DNA of 64,000 bases from Chrysogorgia sp. JL179-B06 (GCA_035772405.1 JAYKKM010000193.1:4725455-4789454); one strand, 5' to 3'. Shown: positions 22,994 through 33,645, counted from the first letter of the stretch. Notes: a model not told the origin generated them from the sequence alone. Made by a program: numbers and translations.

Positions 22994-23521
22994 CCGTAGA
23001 ATCTCGAAAGTAACCGCCCGCTCGAAAGTAGCCGCTTTTTTAAACAATTACTACGAAAACCCGAAAGTAGCCGCTCCTCTTAAAGTAACCGCCCCGGAAA
23101 GTAGCCGCTTTCGATGTCTATAACTATTGTATAAATAAGTTGTAACATCTGTTTAACAATTTATTTTGAATGGCATGGATTAAAACATGTATAAAACAGT
23201 AATATCAAAGATTCAGGAATTTCAGACAGTAGTTATAAGTTTGTCTTTGTGATCGTTCAGACGTCCTCTTCCATTTCGGTATCCGAATATTCAGTATCGA
23301 GTACAGTAAATTATTAGCATTAGATAATAAGTAATAACTCTTATGTAATTTAATCAAAATAAAACAAAACTTTAAAACGTTGTGCAAAATGTACAGTAGT
23401 GGTTAAAACTTGGCCGATGCTAAAAATAACAACCCGAAAGTAACCGCCCTCCGAAAGTAACCGCCCTTAGAGGTCACTAATTTCGAAAGTAGCCGCCCCG
23501 ACTACTTTCGAGATTCTACGG
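22994..23521. mobile_element. MITE with cysteine-codon-free internal repeats (TIR CCGTAGAATCTCGAAAGTA)
   Basis: The 19-bp terminal repeat at 22994-23012 is inverted at 23503-23521. Subterminal copies of cgaaagtaaccgccc and cgaaagtagccgc lie in several places on both sides. About 528 bp, no ORF. Sits in the intron between FN3 exons 4 and 5. Superfamily not assigned. Confidence 0.75.
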
Positions 23522-23611
23522 GTTTTTTACATTCGACTTGCTTCCTTCTATTCATAGCACGTCTAATGATAGTTGCTTGTATTCAAATTGATTTTTTATA
23601 CATCATTACAG

Positions 23612-23905
23612 ACTATTCAGATCCTCCAATTGTTAATATAACGAGAGATTCTACCAACAACGCAATCCTTTCTTGGGAGACGACAGAAGAAAATATTAAA
23701 ATTCTCGGATATGTTATTCATATTATTAAAAAGTCAAAAGATCAGCAGAAAAGAGTATCAATGCAGTCAATGCATTTAGACTATAAAATGGATAAAGAAA
23801 AGTATATTTTCAGAAATTGGGAATCAATACTGTTTCAAGTGTGTATAAGAAATTCTCTTTGCCTGTATGAAAAGTCCTGCTCGCATGAAATTGGCCTCAG
23901 TACAG
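23612..23905 (+). CDS. Receptor exon 5: FN3-like domain 2
   Basis: Acceptor catcattacag, donor G|GTAATT at 23906; phase 1-1, 98 codons. DPPIVNITRDS start, AILSWETTEENIK (strand B tryptophan), LGYVIHIIKKS (strand C), then ILFQVCIRNSLC and KSCSHE: CX11C again, with one extra cysteine inside (NSLCL). One sequon, NIT. The motif tryptophan before the sequon seen in exons 4, 6 and 7 is not obvious here, so this is the most divergent of the four repeats. Confidence 0.8.
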
Positions 23906-24059
23906 GTAATTAAATGTACAATTACCTTTACAAGTACCTTTTCTGTTACCATTGATCACCGGTATCGCTATCGGCTAAACAGGTGTTACTGTTTAGGTTA
24001 CCATTACGGCCATAGCATTAAATACGCCGAAGCAGCCTAACCCAGTTCTAAGAAATTGG

Positions 24060-24150
24060 GGTTTAATAATTTCACTTAATAATTTAATAATAAAATAATT
24101 TAATATAATTTAATATAATTTAATAATAAAATAATTTGATAATTTCACTT
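24060..24150. repeat. AT-rich low-complexity repeat (aatttaat type)
   Basis: Short tandem variants of aatttaataata. Confidence 0.7.
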
Positions 24151-24545
24151 AATTTCCTGTGCCACTTAAAAGCATTTATGATGCGATAAGCTCGAGAACA
24201 AAAAAAAGACGTTTGTAAAATTTCAATGGCAACCGAGTATGCAAATGTAGTAGATAATGTTGAGAACCGAATTAGTTGCGCATCAGCCTATTATATAGGA
24301 TTCACACTGAAATGTTTAGAATGTGCAAGTATGCAATAATATATATTGTCTACAGGCTAATCTAGTGTACCTAAACCATTCTATGCTGTTCATCGAGTAC
24401 AGTAAGGTTATGCGTTGTAGATTAACGCGAAAGACCACCCTTCTGTGTGAGTTTCCCAATTTGTTCATTATACCAATGAAAGTGGCGTTGTTTGGTATGT
24501 AGAGGATTATTACAAGATCCCTAACTTTGGATTTGATTATCTTAG

Positions 24546-24836
24546 TTGATTCACGCTATACCTCGAAGCCAGAGAAACTGCGTTACAATATTCAAAAAGA
24601 AAGCAAGACAATTAAATTAGAATGGGATATGCCAAAAACTGCTGTCAAGGAAGAGATGAAATATAGTGTACAAAAACAGATACAGAATGGAAAGGCGTGG
24701 TGCGTCGTCAACATCTCAGCGAATCGATACTTTAATTTTAATTATACAGCAAGGAACGAAATCATAAGAGTGTGTGCAGAAAAGAACGATGGTTACGTTA
24801 ATAAACCTTGCAGTAATGGGATAAAAATTAATCTAG
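24546..24836 (+). CDS. Receptor exon 6: FN3-like domain 3, GC donor
   Basis: Acceptor gattatcttag; the donor reads TAG|GCAAGT at 24837, a strong GC-AG type donor, since no in-frame GT donor is near. Phase 1-1, 97 codons. KTIKLEWDMPKTAVKEEMKY (strand B tryptophan and loop), then SVQKQIQ, KAWCVVNISA with sequon NIS, and IIRVCAEKN...PCSNG = CX11C. The alternative of reading through ends in a stop at 24869, which would truncate the protein after domain 3, so retention of this intron would give a shorter form. Confidence 0.8.
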
Positions 24837-25330
24837 GCAAGTACATACTGCAAGTCCATATTTCAGAATAGTTTATAATATATCGATATGTAATTCATAT
24901 GTAATTGACATATTGATATTTTGTCAGTATACAGGCAGGTTCGCATGTTCTTACCATTGCATGATTCTTTTCCAGGGGTTTTGCGTCGGTGTATTCATTT
25001 GGTGCATCGCTAAGCTTGTTGTGATAGTTATCGTAAGATTTCCTGCAGAAAATTTAAAAAAATTATTTGAGTAACTTTATTAAATTTATAACTAGACGAT
25101 GACTATCGTATGGATATAATAAAATATACTGCATAAAATATCGAAGGAAGATGACAGTTCAGAAACCAAAGATGATCAGTTAAAGTAACAGAGTTTGGGA
25201 CAGACACCTCTAATTATTATAAGTCAACATCACATCACTGTATGTTTGTTGTCTTGCCAATTAAAAATAATTTTATTCCCAACGGTATGTTGCATGACTT
25301 TTGATTTATTTTGATGTTATTTTTATTTAG

Positions 25331-25597
25331 TCTATCCTTCTGAACCAAGGTCCGTCCGTATCACCTATATGAGTTCAAGTGGAGTAAAACTCAGTTGGCA
25401 ACATCCACAGATAGAAGGGGACGGTCCATTAAAGTACATTATCCAGGTCAAAAAGTTGGGTAGTGGACAATGGATGGCATTAAACTTTACGGGAAAAAAA
25501 AATATTAGGTTAAACACTGTAAAGTTAGGGGATCATGTTCGTGTATGTGTTGAGAACAACGCCGACCGCATAAATCAAATTTGCTCGAGAAGCTTAG
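25331..25597 (+). CDS. Receptor exon 7: FN3-like domain 4
   Basis: Acceptor tttttatttag, donor G|GTAACC at 25598; phase 1-1, 89 codons. SEPRSVRITYMSS, GVKLSWQHPQIEGDGPLKY (strand B tryptophan, strand C), QVKKLGSGQWMALNFTG with sequon NFT, then HVRVCVENN and ICSRS = CX11C. It most closely parallels exon 6 in layout. It is the membrane-proximal FN3 domain. Confidence 0.85.
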
Positions 25598-25815
25598 GTA
25601 ACCTATTTGTTATCTATATTTATTATGTTTCGCAACAATTTTTTGACCATTTTTAAATGCCAAAGCACCAGTGTGAAATAAAATTTAGTTATTGGATAAT
25701 TGTTATATAGTCTAAACTATTCATAAAAGTTCATTAGATAACTATATACTATATACACAATTATACTTAGGGTATAACCATATACTATATACTATTATAC
25801 TTAGGGTAATATTAT

Positions 25816-25817
25816 TA

Positions 25818-25906
<89 letters not shown>
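25816..25906. repeat. (TA)n microsatellite
   Basis: Pure TA run, ends directly at a hammerhead foldback. Confidence 0.95.
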
Positions 25907-25908
<2 letters not shown>

Positions 25909-25909
<1 letters not shown>

Positions 25910-25994
25910 CGCTTACCTCAAAACTGGTCTGCTACAACTTGTTTCATCTGTAAAAGAATCTTCAGGCAGCAGACCAGTTTTGAGGTAAGCGAAA
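25909..25994 (-). ncRNA. Hammerhead ribozyme, family 3, extended stem I
   Basis: Minus strand: long stem I arm 25994-25969, CUGAAGA (25965-25959), stem II UCU/AGA, GAA (25945-25943), stem III ACA/UGU with 3-nt loop AGU, then A (T25933) and the return arm 25932-25909. The outer arms are a perfect or near-perfect inverted repeat of about 24 bp (gcttacctcaaaactggtct). All core positions are present. A (TA)n tract is on the left and a PLE-type 3' flank (ttgttgagcactct) on the right. A damaged relative lies at 52975-53175. Confidence 0.7.
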
Positions 25995-26058
25995 ATCTAT
26001 TTGCTCTAACTATATGTTGTTGAGCACTCTTTGCATTTCGTAGACCAAATCCTACACG

Positions 26059-26059
<1 letters not shown>

Positions 26060-26088
<29 letters not shown>
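26060..26088. repeat. (TA)n microsatellite
   Basis: Short TA run between family 3 and family 2 ribozyme modules. Confidence 0.9.
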
Positions 26089-26091
<3 letters not shown>

Positions 26092-26111
26092 ATAAAGGTT
26101 TGAATGTTTTT

Positions 26112-26153
26112 GTCGCTACTCTGAGTTTCACGCTATTGCGATCATCAGGCAAC
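26112..26153 (-). ncRNA. Minimal type I hammerhead ribozyme, family 2
   Basis: Minus strand: GUUGC, CUGAUGA (26148-26142), stem II CGC-AAUA-GCG, GAA (26129-26127), stem III ACU-CAG-AGU, A, GCGAC. Stem I is five pairs including one G-U. It is the mirror of the + strand copy at 26167-26208, 13 bp away. Confidence 0.85.
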
Positions 26154-26166
26154 TGTCATCAGGCAT

Positions 26167-26208
26167 GTTGCCTGATGATCGCAATAGCGTGAAACTCAGA
26201 GTAGCGAC
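26167..26208 (+). ncRNA. Minimal type I hammerhead ribozyme, family 2, inverted partner
   Basis: Same 42-nt ribozyme as on the minus strand at 26153-26112, with identical core and stems. CTGATGA 26172-26178, GAA 26191-26193, predicted cleavage after A26203. It is followed by about 120 bp of PLE terminal sequence (tattgagcgctctttt) and (TA)n. Confidence 0.85.
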
Positions 26209-26315
26209 AAAAACATTCAAACCTTTATTGTTTGATTACGCTCTACCTACTATGGTATTGAGCGCTCTTTTGCCTTACGCCAACTTCGTGACTATTTTGT
26301 TTCAAATAGTCTTTC

Positions 26316-26454
<139 letters not shown>

Positions 26455-26665
26455 CATGAAAGTATACAATGTGCCCTACCGGCTATCACCATAATGGCTT
26501 TATGGTAACTGTGGACTTGGGACCCACTATGTACGGCTACACATTGTAGGATTGCATTGTGGAGTCACCAAAGTGCTCAAACTGCGAGCAGTGAGCAATG
26601 CATAACGCAAACAGTAAACGTCTCATTGAGAGAGACTCTCCGCCCAATCCATAAGAGTGCTCAAA

Positions 26666-26667
<2 letters not shown>
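26455..26667. repeat. Single diverged copy of the 232-bp unit
   Basis: Collinear with the unit at 5520-6343 with scattered substitutions. It is flanked by (TA)n on both sides, as is the array. Confidence 0.85.

Positions 26668-26706
<39 letters not shown>
26668..26706. repeat. (TA)n microsatellite
   Basis: TA run between the 232-type unit and a SINE. Confidence 0.95.
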
Positions 26707-26707
<1 letters not shown>

Positions 26708-26709
<2 letters not shown>

Positions 26710-27030
26710 TGAAAGGATTCATGGTGAAAGGATTCATGGTGAAGAAAAATTTCGAGTGTTGGAATACATACATTTTAAGACCAAACCGGGACCAGTTGCG
26801 AAAAATGCAACTTCAAGGCCTTCCGGCTGGAATTGAACCCGCGACCCTGCGATGCTAGTGCAGTGCTCTGACCACTGAGCTACGGAAGCCGTTGCCGAGA
26901 GCCTAGTCACGAGTTCTGTATATATGGTGGTGGTAATGCCGGGATAAGATTCTGGGTATATTATAGGTAATATTTGGCATTTCACTCGATCAAACTACAT
27001 GTTGAAAGGATTTATGGTGAAGGAAAATAC
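26708..27030 (-). mobile_element. tRNA-derived SINE
   Basis: tRNA-like head on the minus strand at 26890-26815: A box TAGCTCAGTGG, anticodon arm CTGCA/CGCAG with AGC (Ala-like), B box GGTTCAATTCC, and end pairing GGCTTCC with GGAAGG. The body includes aatgccgggataagattctg on one side and aaaatttcgagtgttggaat on the other. Copies of ttgaaaggatttatggtgaa at both ends suggest a tandem or circular arrangement. More copies are near 53300-53620 and 54060-54450. Confidence 0.75.
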
Positions 27031-27094
27031 ATATATATATAGTCTTAAAATGTATGTATTCCAACACTCGAAATTTTCCTTCACCATAAATCCT

Positions 27095-27096
27095 TT

Positions 27097-27144
<48 letters not shown>

Positions 27145-27200
27145 TTATATATATAAGATTTATATTATATAATATTTGGCATTATACATACATTTTAAGA

Positions 27201-27235
<35 letters not shown>
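27095..27235. repeat. (TA)n tracts around a SINE-end fragment
   Basis: TA runs at about 27097-27140 and 27203-27232 with a short SINE-end piece (catacattttaagacc) between. Confidence 0.85.
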
Positions 27236-27597
27236 ATGAATAAACACATATGTTTAACATATACACAAAAGTACCCAGCAATTAAAGATGTTCGCCAGGG
27301 CCTCCAAGAGAAATTTTTTCCCCCACCCCCAACCAAGGGCCCCCGTTGCACTGATAAAGCTATAAATGGCCCTTGGGTCCGGTCCATGACAGTGATAAGC
27401 TAAGGCCGCTAAAGAATAAATGAAATGTAATGTTTAATGCTAAAACATCAGTTGTTAATTATTACAGAACCGAATTTATCGTTCCACAGTTAAGATAATG
27501 TATAATATACTCTTTCGTTTCGTTAAAAATGGGGCCCCTTTTACCCCTCTCGTCAGGCCTGATAACTGCTTATCCAGCTATTAACTTTTTTTAATAG

Positions 27598-27728
27598 AAC
27601 TGAACGAAGAAACAATAATTGGCTGGAAATCTACGAATAAAGGAGCCACTTTTTCTGGTGACAATGTTGTCTACAAATTAGTAATAGTGTTAAACGCTTC
27701 AATTCTCTTGTTCATGAGCTTAATATAG
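27598..27728 (+). CDS. Receptor exon 8: C-terminal hydrophobic tail (GPI-signal-like)
   Basis: Acceptor tttttaatag at 27588-27597; phase 1 start, stop TAG at 27726-27728. It encodes about 43 residues: a polar stretch (ELNEETIIGWKSTNKG), a small-residue region (SGDN) and then a hydrophobic end (VIVLNASILLFMSLI) with no charged residue or cytoplasmic tail after it. That arrangement fits a GPI-anchor signal with an omega site around Ser-Gly-Asp. A transmembrane segment without cytoplasmic part is the alternative. There is no clear AATAAA just downstream. The exon closes the frame of exons 1-7 exactly. Confidence 0.65.
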
Positions 27729-29121
27729 CGACAATGCTTCCCTCATTCGCTATTAATATATTGTCAATTAGACCAGTGACTACTGCGCTTTGTTAAATCT
27801 ACAAATATTCTTTAAATGAAAGTATCCCATATGTTTACACAGAGATTATAATATAGGGTCGATTTCTTAACTTTAGTGGATTTATTCACGAAAGTATTGT
27901 GACATTTGTTAATGAATGCTAATTCTCGTATACTTCTGCCTGATCGTATAACATGCACCAGAATATGACAGCGGCCCGACTAATGGTGTAAACCTAGCCG
28001 TACTCCATCGTAATTTTGTAATTATAATTTAAACTTATTTATTATATGGCTGAGCTCGTTTTCAGGTCTGTACGCCAAATAACGCACGCTGATTGGTTAC
28101 TGAGAGGTCCGGAATCTACGATATTAACCTGCCAGCCGATACGCTGCGAGGGTATATGCTTTTTCCGAATCGGTAAGTTTTGGCGGGAAAATTTCTGAGT
28201 TGATTTGAATGAAAATAAAAGAGAGCTAGGCGTCATCATTAAAAAATACCGAGCAATAAAATGTGCTGGAAATGAAGCAAAACATACTAGAAGAAGTAAG
28301 AAGAAGTTGAAGACAAAAACAGCGTTAAAACAGAGAAGAAAATTAACCAAAAGCCATATAATAAATACTTCTGTACTGGAAAGTATTATAAATGCAGGGA
28401 AAATGCCTCATGCAGGGAAATACTTTCCCGTACAGACCTCACTGATTTGGTTAATAAGTCTTTATTACACATGACGGTGGTATTTCAATTACCTGGTTTT
28501 CAAAGGGCCGTGCAAGTACATATAAAAAGGAATAATCTAATCTATATACAATCTAATGAAAATATAAAGCAAGTAATAAACAATCTGAAAAGAACTATAC
28601 AATCTAATTTTATACAAATGTTTACATATAAAAGTACAAATAAACAATTTAAACTGCCGGCAAGTTCTTTTATAAATTGTCGTAGTATGTATTAATACGT
28701 TTTTGGAAAGAATTGTGAGATACTCGTATCTGTATTCCAGGACACGGCTCCGCGGTATGATAAACTCACTATGCTGTATAAAATGTTTTTTTGGTTTATG
28801 TAAATAAAGCTTTCGATCATTACTTCTCAAACTATATGTGGCTAGTTGCAAATAATTCTGAGAAATAAACGGGTGTCATGCAATGCCTTAAATGTCATTA
28901 TAACTGTTCTTGTTTTTTAGCTCGTGGATATAGGAACGTGTTATTAGAGTGGGGCAGGTTGGTCACTCGCTCGCTCGCTCTCTCACTCGCTCGCCGATCC
29001 TGTTAGCAATCGCAGACGAATCTGTATCTTATATATAGGAGTCGCAATATATTTCCGAATGCGCCCAACCGACGATGTTCATTGATTTTCGGCGTTAAAG
29101 CGCTCAAGTTATTGTTTAGGC
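27729..29121. other. Downstream region, no gene recognised
   Basis: AT-rich sequence after the receptor stop. An 89-codon Lys/Arg-rich frame at 28205-28474 (SKKKLKTKTALKQRRKL) has no recognised family. A ctcgctcgctcg-type simple repeat lies at 28968-28995. Confidence 0.4.
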
Positions 29122-30007
29122 TTAGGCCCATTTCAGACTTCGCACTTTTCGTGAGACGAACCTAATTCCAATTTAGGCAGACGCAAATCAATAACATCTC
29201 GCCTGTTGATTCAGATGCGAATTTCAGCTGAACTTAATTTTTGGCATAATTCAGGCTTGAGCCAGGCGTGAAGTTCGGCCGCATAGGCGTACGCAAAAAT
29301 GGTCTTGTCATTCGGGCAAAAAGGTCCTTTCTTAAATTATCCTAATATTTGAATGCTATTATAACGGTTCTCATTGAGGGAATTAATCTGGGATTTCATT
29401 GTTGTTCTTTGTTGATCAATGGCCAGTGGCATAGTCAGGCCCCGGTCGGGCATTGTCTAAACGTTATCTCGTATATTCAACTGGAATATACCTAATACAT
29501 TTGGTTTTGTGGCTAATTGCTTTTCCTTCATTCTCTTCTGCCGTCGTGTAACGCATTCCCCATGCGCGGTAGAGATATCCACGCGGTCTAAATTTGGAAA
29601 ATCTGTGATTAAATACTTCGAATCCCGCACACTGCCGCGGCTGAAACAACGAGAAAAGTGCCCTCAAATTGCAGGAAATACACGTTCAGAGAATCAAAAA
29701 TTCAATTTTCCCCCTAATGTACATGTCGAAAAACGTACACGTATAATAATACTTAGGCATAACAATGGCAATTTGTGTTCTTCAGGGATTAAATAGATTA
29801 ATAAAGACGTCATTAAATAGATCAATAATGACGTCATAATTTATTCGGGCAAGTTATGATCAGCCCCCCCCCCTACACAATTTTGCCCGTAGGCCTATGT
29901 TCGGCCGTGCCGTTCGAAATAAACAGAGCCGTTCTTAATTGTGCAGAGCCGACTCCCTGATACATTAGGTTCAGCTCATGAAAAGTTCGGTGTCTGACCG
30001 GGCCTTA
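29122..30007. mobile_element. MITE with about 50-bp imperfect TIRs
   Basis: The left end (taggcccatttcagacttcg, then cttttcgtgag, gaacctaat) is mirrored at the right end (gaacctaat-like, gttcggtgtctgaccgggcc). About 885 bp, no intact ORF. The motif GGCCCGTTTCAGAC...CTTTTCATGAG is recalled as a common cnidarian repeat end; this was not checked. Confidence 0.65.
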
Positions 30008-30961
30008 GTCATTCAGAAATATGGCGTTGGATGACTAATAATCTACTGTACTGTAGATTAAAGACGATTATTTTGTTTTAATCTAATGTTGTGCTCAACT
30101 AAGGGAACTGCAACTGTCGGTAATATTATCGGCTAAATTATTATTGTTTCAAGAAGGAATCAGAGGAAAGCAAGTAACTATAATATCTATGGTATAGGTA
30201 TTGAAGTAAATAGTTATTAATAATTACACCCAAGTTTGTGATAGCTAGTATATCAGATTCCTTCAATTCGGAGCCATAGATGATCAATTACCAGAACATT
30301 ACAGCCGCGAACAAAGAAGAATGTTTCACCGAACAGCTGGTGGTGCTCAACATCTTGGCGACGGATGTAATTCTGAAAGTGGCCTGAAATTATAATAGCC
30401 GTTACTTGCGTCTACCATGTCCATACATTTATATAAACTTTATTAACATATATCTTGTGCGTGTTCGTCGAAGTGTGGATAAAATAATGGCGATCTTAGT
30501 CTCTAACATTTTGTTGTAATAATATCGTAATGATAGCCAACGAGAAACAAGGTATTATGCTTTCATTTGTTATCTCTAACCTAGTGTATTTCATTTTTGT
30601 TACTCGTAGCTTGTTTTTAAGGTCCCTCTCAATCTGGTTGTAACCGGTTCTCCGGTTCCGAGCCCGCGATTCAACGTTGTCCTCAGTGCTGTGAACAATA
30701 ATATGAATAAGATTAAGTCAGTTTCGTCGATAACGATAATCTTTGTGACATTTATAATTTGACGCTACAGAGAACACTCTAGTCTGTAATTATCCAATCC
30801 CCGTAACGATGGGGTTTAACTTATTTCCTTCTCGGATGATTCATTATCATTTCTGCACTCTGCTTGGTTGCTTCCTCCAGATCCTATATCATCGTTTTCC
30901 AAACGGACGTCCTTGTGCTCAATCAAATTTTTGTTCCCCGATAGTTATTTTTTTGGCTATC
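30008..30961. other. No feature recognised
   Basis: AT-rich intergenic DNA without long ORF or clear repeat. Confidence 0.4.
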
Positions 30962-31053
30962 GATGACATACATACATCATATCGATGGCATACATCATAT
31001 CGATGACATATCGATGACATACATCATATCGATGACATACATCATATCGATGG
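30962..31053. repeat. Minisatellite (atcgatgacatacatcatat)
   Basis: About four imperfect copies of a roughly 20-bp unit. Confidence 0.85.
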
Positions 31054-31178
31054 CATCTGCTGACAACTCCGGTTGTAACTTCTTATCCTCTCTGCTGTTG
31101 TCCTGTGCTGTAGGCAATACAGAGCAACTTTGTCCATCTGAATCCATGTAAGGTTTAAGGTGGTTTGAAGGTGAAGGT

Positions 31179-31759
31179 TTAAAGTGCCACTACGATGAAA
31201 ATTCATCCCCATCTTTTAGAGTTTCTTTAGCATAGAATAGTATTTCAGGGTCGAAAGTGATCACCGATGTAAAAAAAAACTAAAAAATGGTATTTTGAAG
31301 TAAGTATTTTGAGCTCTGAAATCACTATTATTTAGGCCACCATTACTAAAAACGTGTTCCAAGTGAGCCCGTAATTTCAAAAGGTAATATTGTTTATGAC
31401 TTCAGATTCTCAATGCTACGCCTGAATTTCAGTCGAGGTTACTTGTTTTCTTGTTTTCTTCGAGAAGTATATGAAATGTTCAGCCTTTCAGATGAAGAAT
31501 TTGAATAAACGACTTTGATTTACTCGAAGAATTAGCGATGTGGAGTTTTCGCGTTGAGAATTTGACGTCACTTCGTTACGCTGGTCAGGAACATGATCGA
31601 TTAATGGCGGACATAACAACTCCAGATTCGGAGTCAGAAAAATAATACTTGCCATCGTCTAATCTCAAAACGGTTTCGACCGAGTAATATTTAGCAGCTC
31701 TGCTTTATAAATACGTAAAAATATCGATAGGTAAAAATTTGATCGTAGTGGCACTTTAA
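31179..31759. mobile_element. TTAA-flanked MITE inserted in a Gypsy relic
   Basis: TTAA at 31179-31182 and 31756-31759, with TIR AGTGCCACTACGATGAAAAT at left and an inverse (aatttgatcgtagtggcact) at right. About 580 bp. The terminal AGTGC matches the TTAA elements at 48961 and 58113, so these are probably one superfamily (piggyBac-like target choice). Confidence 0.8.
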
Positions 31760-32140
31760 GGTCGGTGATAATTTCAAGCGGCATTTCAATTTCTCGACCC
31801 AGCATCACCTGGTTAGGCGTTTCCCCAGTCGACTCATGTACTGAGCTTCTATATGCCATCAAACAGCGTGGCAGTTGAACGTCCTAGTCCGTTTGGTCCT
31901 CGCGTAGTTTGGTCCTCAACATTTCGACCAAGGTTGGGTTGAACAGTTCCACTTGGCCATCTGATTGAGTGTGAAAGTGTGTGGTTCGCGTCTTGTCAAT
32001 GTTGAGCAATCAACATACTTCAGCCATGAAAGAAGTGATTCAAAATCAGTTCCCTGATCGCTATGTAGCTGCCGTTTGAAACCCAAACCGGAATATGAAC
32101 TTGTTGACCAGTCTGTCTGCGACGGATGTTATTTATCTTT
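31760..32140 (-). pseudogene. Ty3/Gypsy integrase fragment
   Basis: Minus strand: DKTRTTHFHTQSDGQVE, then LVEMLRTKLREDQ, LMAYRSSVHESTGETPNQ and VMLGREIEMPLEI. These are the end of the integrase core and the region just after it in Ty3/Gypsy elements. Stops and frameshifts are present (for example after QTD). Only this scrap remains; LTRs were not seen. The 3' side is cut by the TTAA MITE. It would have joined retrotransposon DNA to host DNA; it is non-functional here. Confidence 0.8.
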
Positions 32141-32742
32141 CATTTGATGTATAACATGAGTTGTTAGAGTGAGTAGTTCAAAAGATATCGTCGTGGAAAT
32201 ATCACATATATTTTTAGGAGTTTGTGAATCCAAGATAGCCCGTTTTCACTTTTTTAAAACTGTTAGCAATCAGTTACAAAACATTTTGTGTAGGTAATTC
32301 TTGAGGCTGTTAATAAAGTTTTCATTCGATATGTATAGAATGAGTTCTTAAAGTTAGTACTTCAAATGATATCGTGGTCGGAAGATTTTATATTTTGCCC
32401 ATGCATGGTCGTAAATTCAAGATGGCGTCGGAATTCCAAGATTGCGTCAAAAATCCAACATTTATTTCGCTAATAATGTTTTAAATAGTCGTCTACAAAG
32501 ATATATATATATATAAAGCTCTTGGCACGAGATTTAATTCAATATATAACAGAATTATCATATAGCAAGTGAAAGCTTTTTAATTCTATGGCGGCCAAAA
32601 ACCAAGATGGCGTTTGTTTGTTTTGATGTTGTTGGCATATGTAATGGCAAAATATATTTTATTAGTTTAAAAAAGGAATATTCAATGTTATGACACTTCG
32701 CTGAAAAATATTTATGAATTGGAGGAGAGCGAGAAAAGAGGT
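32141..32742. other. No gene recognised
   Basis: AT-rich sequence with diverged short direct repeats (atatcgtggtcgg type, aagatggcg). No ORF. Confidence 0.4.
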
Positions 32743-32932
32743 GAAGGCTAAAAGGGATGATTCAAAAGGACCTTCTGATTTTTTAGAACTACTAACCCTA
32801 ATCTCAATCCTAACCCTAACCTTGATCCTAACCTTGATCCTAACCTTAATCCTAACCCTAACCGCAGCTATCCATAACCTAACGAAAAATAAAAACCAGA
32901 AAGGTCCTTTTGAGTCATCCCTTTTAGCCTTC
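32743..32932. mobile_element. Short TIR element with telomere-like core
   Basis: The 34-bp left arm 32744-32777 (aaggctaaaagggatgattc, then aaaaggaccttctg) is mirrored at 32897-32931. The core at 32798-32870 is a run of cctaaccctaacc and ccttgatcctaacc variants. About 190 bp. Confidence 0.75.
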
Positions 32933-33353
32933 CCCTAGAAAAGAACTATTAATATCCAACAGAAGATTCATTGATTAGATTATATAAATACAGATAAAAA
33001 ATTACTATTTTTTTCTTAAGAGAAACTTATATCTTGTTTAACTGATATTTTTAAAGGTGGGTAATAATATTTTAATTAGTTATAAAGGAGAGTGTTTTGA
33101 GTCACGTTTACGTAAAAAAATAGACTTCAAGTGTGTGAATATTGAGCATTTTGGTGTTGAAAAATACGAATTTTTAGTTGATGTTAAAGTCAAATGTTAG
33201 GTTATCATTGTTTTCCTGCGCATTGTTCTTTGTTTGAAGTAATTGTATTTGCGGCGCGCGTTTGCTGGCAATAAATTTTCAAAACCTTATCAGAAAGAAT
33301 TAATGTTATCTAGGTGTTCTATGTTTGTTTGATATTTATTTTTTGAAATATAG

Positions 33354-33563
33354 AATACATTTTTTTCTTTCAGATTTGACAAAAAAATTGAATTATTTAC
33401 TGAAAAAAGTGATATTTTTAAAATAATAACTTTACGGTTATCACGACTCCACTTCTCAGACGACCAAAAAGAAAAATTTGATTTACTTGTACGAGTTGTG
33501 AGAAAAGATATTTTAAATGCTAAAAAATATTTATTTTTGAAAATTGAAAGAAATTTTGTGTAG
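33354..33563 (+). CDS. Unrecognised open frame without Met start
   Basis: Open from 33354 to a TAG at 33561-33563. A polypyrimidine-AG just before 33373 could be a splice acceptor. The predicted residues include FDKKIELFTEKSDIFK, SRLHFSDDQKEKFD and LVRVVRKDILNAKKY: charged, helical and more protein-like than the AT-rich surroundings. No family recognised. Confidence 0.25.
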   Translation, partial: NTFFSFRFDKKIELFTEKSDIFKIITLRLSRLHFSDDQKEKFDLLVRVVRKDILNAKKYLFLKIERNFV

Positions 33564-33614
33564 TTTAGTTATGTAAATAGTGTAGAAATTATAGGACTAA
33601 ATGATATTTTCCCC

Positions 33615-33645
33615 TCGCAAGCGAGCGAGCGAGCGAAGCGAGGGT
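33615..33645. repeat. Simple repeat (gcgagcgagcgagcgaagcg)
   Basis: Short gagc-type repeat. Confidence 0.85.

Noticed and set aside
28205..28474. 89-codon basic ORF as a host gene
   Set aside because: Low complexity Lys/Arg stretch with no start context, homologue or partner exon recognised.
32798..32870. True telomere or chromosome end
   Set aside because: The repeat is short, degenerate and enclosed by inverted arms, with unique DNA on both sides.
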